From Bacillota bacterium (GTDB lineage: Bacteria; Bacillota; Clostridia; Acetivibrionales; DSM-1351): 38,946 bases of DNA. Below, piece by piece: positions 36,939-38,946 of the stretch (within the stretch, counting starts at the first letter, position 1; each line of letters starts with the position of its first letter). The position numbers and the translations under genes were made by a program. The notes under the pieces were generated by a model. The model did no database searches and was not told the DNA's origin. It was given only the letters and a program-made list of their open reading frames with translations. Where the stretch lies: positions 1-38,946 of the forward strand of contig JAEXOY010000009.1 in assembly GCA_023439045.1 (NCBI GenBank), written 5' to 3'.

Positions 36939-38946
36939 ATGAGTTTTTTACCTATAAGTTTTGAAGATATGAATGAAAGAGGCTGGGAACAGCTGGATTT
37001 TCTATATATAAGCGGAGATGCATACGTTGATCATCCCAGCTTTGGACATGCTATTATTACTAGAGTATTAGAGAGCGAAGGCTTTAAGATTGGCATAATA
37101 GCTCAGCCCAACTGGAAGGACCCTGAGGCGTTTAAAAGCTTGGGGCGTCCAAAATATGGAGTGCTTGTATCTTCAGGTGTAATAGATTCAATGGTTAATC
37201 ATTACACTGCCAGTAAAAAGAGAAGAAGTGACGACTTGTATTCTCCTGGAGGGAAAAGCGGAAAAAGGCCCGATAGGGCTGTAATTGTATATGCAAACAG
37301 GATTAAAGAGGTTTTCAAGGATACCCCTGTAATAATTGGAGGTATTGAAGCCAGCTTGAGAAGGTTTGCTCACTATGATTACTGGGATGATAAGGTTAGA
37401 AGGTCAATATTAGTGGATTCTAAGGCGGATATGCTGGTATACGGTATGGGAGAAAAGCCGTTGACTGAGATTGCAAAGCTTCTCAAAAGAGATATCCCTA
37501 TCAGCAGTCTGAAAAATATACGTGGAACGTGTTATCTTGCTAGCTATGATGACCTTCCAAAGGATATCAGAAGTAGCATTGATGGAGAAAAGAACAAGAG
37601 CATAGCTATTCTGCCTACCTTTGAAGAGGTTGAAGGTGACAAGAAGAAGTACGCCGAAGCGTTCAAGATTCAATACAATGAGCAGGATGCCATCACTGGT
37701 AAAACGCTGGTACAAAAGCACGGGGACAGATATCTGGTTCAAAATCCTCCTGCTCTCCCAATGGAGGTCAGCGAGTTAGATAAGGTATACGCACTCCCAT
37801 ACGAGAGGACCTATCACCCCTCATACAAGAAGTATGGCGGAATACCTGCAATAAATGAGGTTGAGTTCAGTATAACCAGCCATAGAGGTTGCTACGGTGG
37901 CTGTTCGTTCTGTGCCCTTAATTTTCATCAGGGTAGGGTTATTCAGAAGCGTAGTCAGGCTTCAATTCTGAACGAAGCACAAAACATGGTTTGGGCTGAA
38001 AACTTTAAGGGTTATATCCATGATGTTGGGGGACCTACTGCAAACTTTAGAAATATGGCCTGTGAAAAGCAGGTCAATAGCGGTGTTTGTAAGGAAAGAC
38101 AGTGTCTGCACCCTCAGCCCTGCAAAAACCTGGTAGTTGACCATACTGAGTATCTTGAGCTTTTGAGGAAAATCAGAGAAATACCTGAGGTAAAGAAGGT
38201 ATTTATCAGATCTGGTATTCGTTATGATTACCTCATGTTAGATAAGAATGATGACTTTTTTGAAGAGCTTTGTGAACACCATGTCAGCGGTCAGCTCAAG
38301 GTTGCACCAGAGCATGTTGTAGACAGGGTGCTTGAAAAAATGGGTAAGCCAAAAAGAGCGCTGTATGATAAATTTGTGAAGAAATTCTATGAGATAAATG
38401 AGAAAATCGGCAAGGAGCAGTATTTGGTGCCTTATTTAATATCCAGTCACCCTGGAAGTGACTTAAGGGCTGCAGTTGAGCTGGCTGAGTACCTAAAGGA
38501 GCTAGGCTATATGCCAGAGCAGGTGCAGGATTTTTATCCTACCCCAGGTACGCTTTCAACTTGCATGTTCTATACTGAGATTGACCCGAGAAATATGAAG
38601 AGTGTGTATGTGCCTAAAACCGGCAGGGAAAAGGCCATGCAAAGAGCATTGCTGCAATATAGAAAAAAGGAAAACTATAAGCTTGTGTCAGAGGCATTAA
38701 AGGAAGCTGGGCGTGAGGATTTGATTGGCTTTGGTCCAAACTGTCTTATCAAGCCCACCAGAGAAGAGGCCAGAGCCAATGCTGTACGAGAGGGCGCAGA
38801 CAAAGGACAACGTGGCGGTAAACAGAGCAAGCAGGGCAAGTACGGTAGGCCGGCAAGGGACGGTGCGACAGCAGACAACGGACAAGTAGGCGGTAAACAG
38901 AGCAAGCAGAGCAAGCAGGGCAAGTACGGCAGGCCGGCAAGGGACG
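36939..38946 (+). CDS. ygiQ: YgiQ-family radical SAM protein (3' end beyond window)
   Basis: An open frame of at least 669 codons running off the right edge. It begins MSFLPISFEDMNERGWEQLDF, has the N-terminal YgiQ domain (YISGDAYVDHPSFGHAIITRVLE; GGIEASLRRFAHYDYWDDKVRRS) and the radical SAM cluster motif Cys318-x3-Cys322-x2-Cys325 (CYGGCSFC). Conserved C-terminal parts (YLVPYLISSHPGSD, PEQVQDFYPTPGT, MKSVYVPKTGREK) match the UPF0313 family. Biochemical role is unknown; the family binds SAM and a [4Fe-4S] cluster. GAGAGG precedes the ATG by about 12 bp. From residue about 626 a basic K/Q/S/G tail consists of DNA-level repeats (38814 onward), longer than I would expect. Confidence 0.93.
   Translation, partial: MSFLPISFEDMNERGWEQLDFLYISGDAYVDHPSFGHAIITRVLESEGFKIGIIAQPNWKDPEAFKSLGRPKYGVLVSSGVIDSMVNHYTASKKRRSDDLYSPGGKSGKRPDRAVIVYANRIKEVFKDTPVIIGGIEASLRRFAHYDYWDDKVRRSILVDSKADMLVYGMGEKPLTEIAKLLKRDIPISSLKNIRGTCYLASYDDLPKDIRSSIDGEKNKSIAILPTFEEVEGDKKKYAEAFKIQYNEQDAITGKTLVQKHGDRYLVQNPPALPMEVSELDKVYALPYERTYHPSYKKYGGIPAINEVEFSITSHRGCYGGCSFCALNFHQGRVIQKRSQASILNEAQNMVWAENFKGYIHDVGGPTANFRNMACEKQVNSGVCKERQCLHPQPCKNLVVDHTEYLELLRKIREIPEVKKVFIRSGIRYDYLMLDKNDDFFEELCEHHVSGQLKVAPEHVVDRVLEKMGKPKRALYDKFVKKFYEINEKIGKEQYLVPYLISSHPGSDLRAAVELAEYLKELGYMPEQVQDFYPTPGTLSTCMFYTEIDPRNMKSVYVPKTGREKAMQRALLQYRKKENYKLVSEALKEAGREDLIGFGPNCLIKPTREEARANAVREGADKGQRGGKQSKQGKYGRPARDGATADNGQVGGKQSKQSKQGKYGRPARD
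38814..38946 (+). repeat. in-frame tandem repeat in the YgiQ C-terminal tail
   Basis: A block of 49 bp (38814-38862, GGKQSKQGKYGRPARD) recurs at 38889-38946 with a 9-bp internal addition (SKQ repeated), separated by 26 bp. It reaches the window edge, so the array may continue. Confidence 0.85.

Noticed and set aside
38675..38940. Pro/Cys/Leu-rich ORFs on the - strand at the right edge
   Set aside because: They are shadows of the repetitive YgiQ tail.

Overview
The window reads as chromosomal DNA of a low-GC, anaerobic Firmicute of the class Clostridia, probably close to Ruminiclostridium or cluster III Clostridium. This is an inference from AT-rich intergenic DNA, strong AGGAGG-type ribosome binding sites, a DegS/DegU pair, PdxS/PdxT with a MocR regulator, a GluP-like rhomboid with TPRs, a T-box leader and a clostridial PEP/pyruvate-binding protein. 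No phage or transposase gene is visible.

Layout. 1-1880: the 3' end of a probable polymorphic toxin (open at the left edge), a likely immunity gene and two further small orphan genes. 1875-6151: an AraC regulator divergent from an MFS transporter, then a dienelactone hydrolase-like enzyme and a MATE exporter. 6315-11400: RNA 2',3'-cyclic phosphodiesterase, a large PEP/pyruvate-binding protein with a C-terminal heptad-repeat tail, a lipoprotein and a metal-dependent cyclase/amidohydrolase. 11381-15205: an Lsa-type ABC-F gene with a long leader that looks like a translational attenuator, followed by a GntR/ABC-ATPase/permease operon under a perfect 20-bp-arm palindrome. 15388-18774: four poorly characterised genes, one with a PD-(D/E)xK nuclease core, next to two identical tRNA-Lys(CTT) units (19250-19594), each with a consensus promoter and its own terminator. 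19880-21702: DegS/DegU-like two-component system. 21817-23829: a T-box leader directly in front of an acyl-CoA synthetase. 24321-28166: a homocysteine methyltransferase-domain protein overlapping a rhomboid/TPR protease, then a MerR-TipAS regulator. 28222-31483: pdxST divergent from the MocR-type regulator pdxR, with a duplicated 16-bp palindrome, one copy lying inside the pdxR reading frame. 31484-38946: a minimal protein kinase-like gene, FtsK/SpoIIIE, a membrane TPR protein and a YgiQ-type radical SAM enzyme running off the right edge.

The most unusual pattern is not a gene. At five gene ends the stop codon lies inside the first unit of a short degenerate tandem repeat (unit 13, 18, 25, 35 and about 30 bp, no shared sequence). 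Two other genes carry tandem repeats inside the last coding stretch (PEP-binding protein, 9 x 21 bp; YgiQ tail). Further arrays sit between genes (24071, 29822, 19121), and one 51-bp duplication covers a start codon. Gene ends in this genome seem to be preferred sites of local tandem duplication. Other leads are the T-box in front of an acyl-CoA synthetase, the ABC-F leader with a six-residue ORF and mutually exclusive pairings, and the operator palindrome coding for the N-terminus of PdxR.
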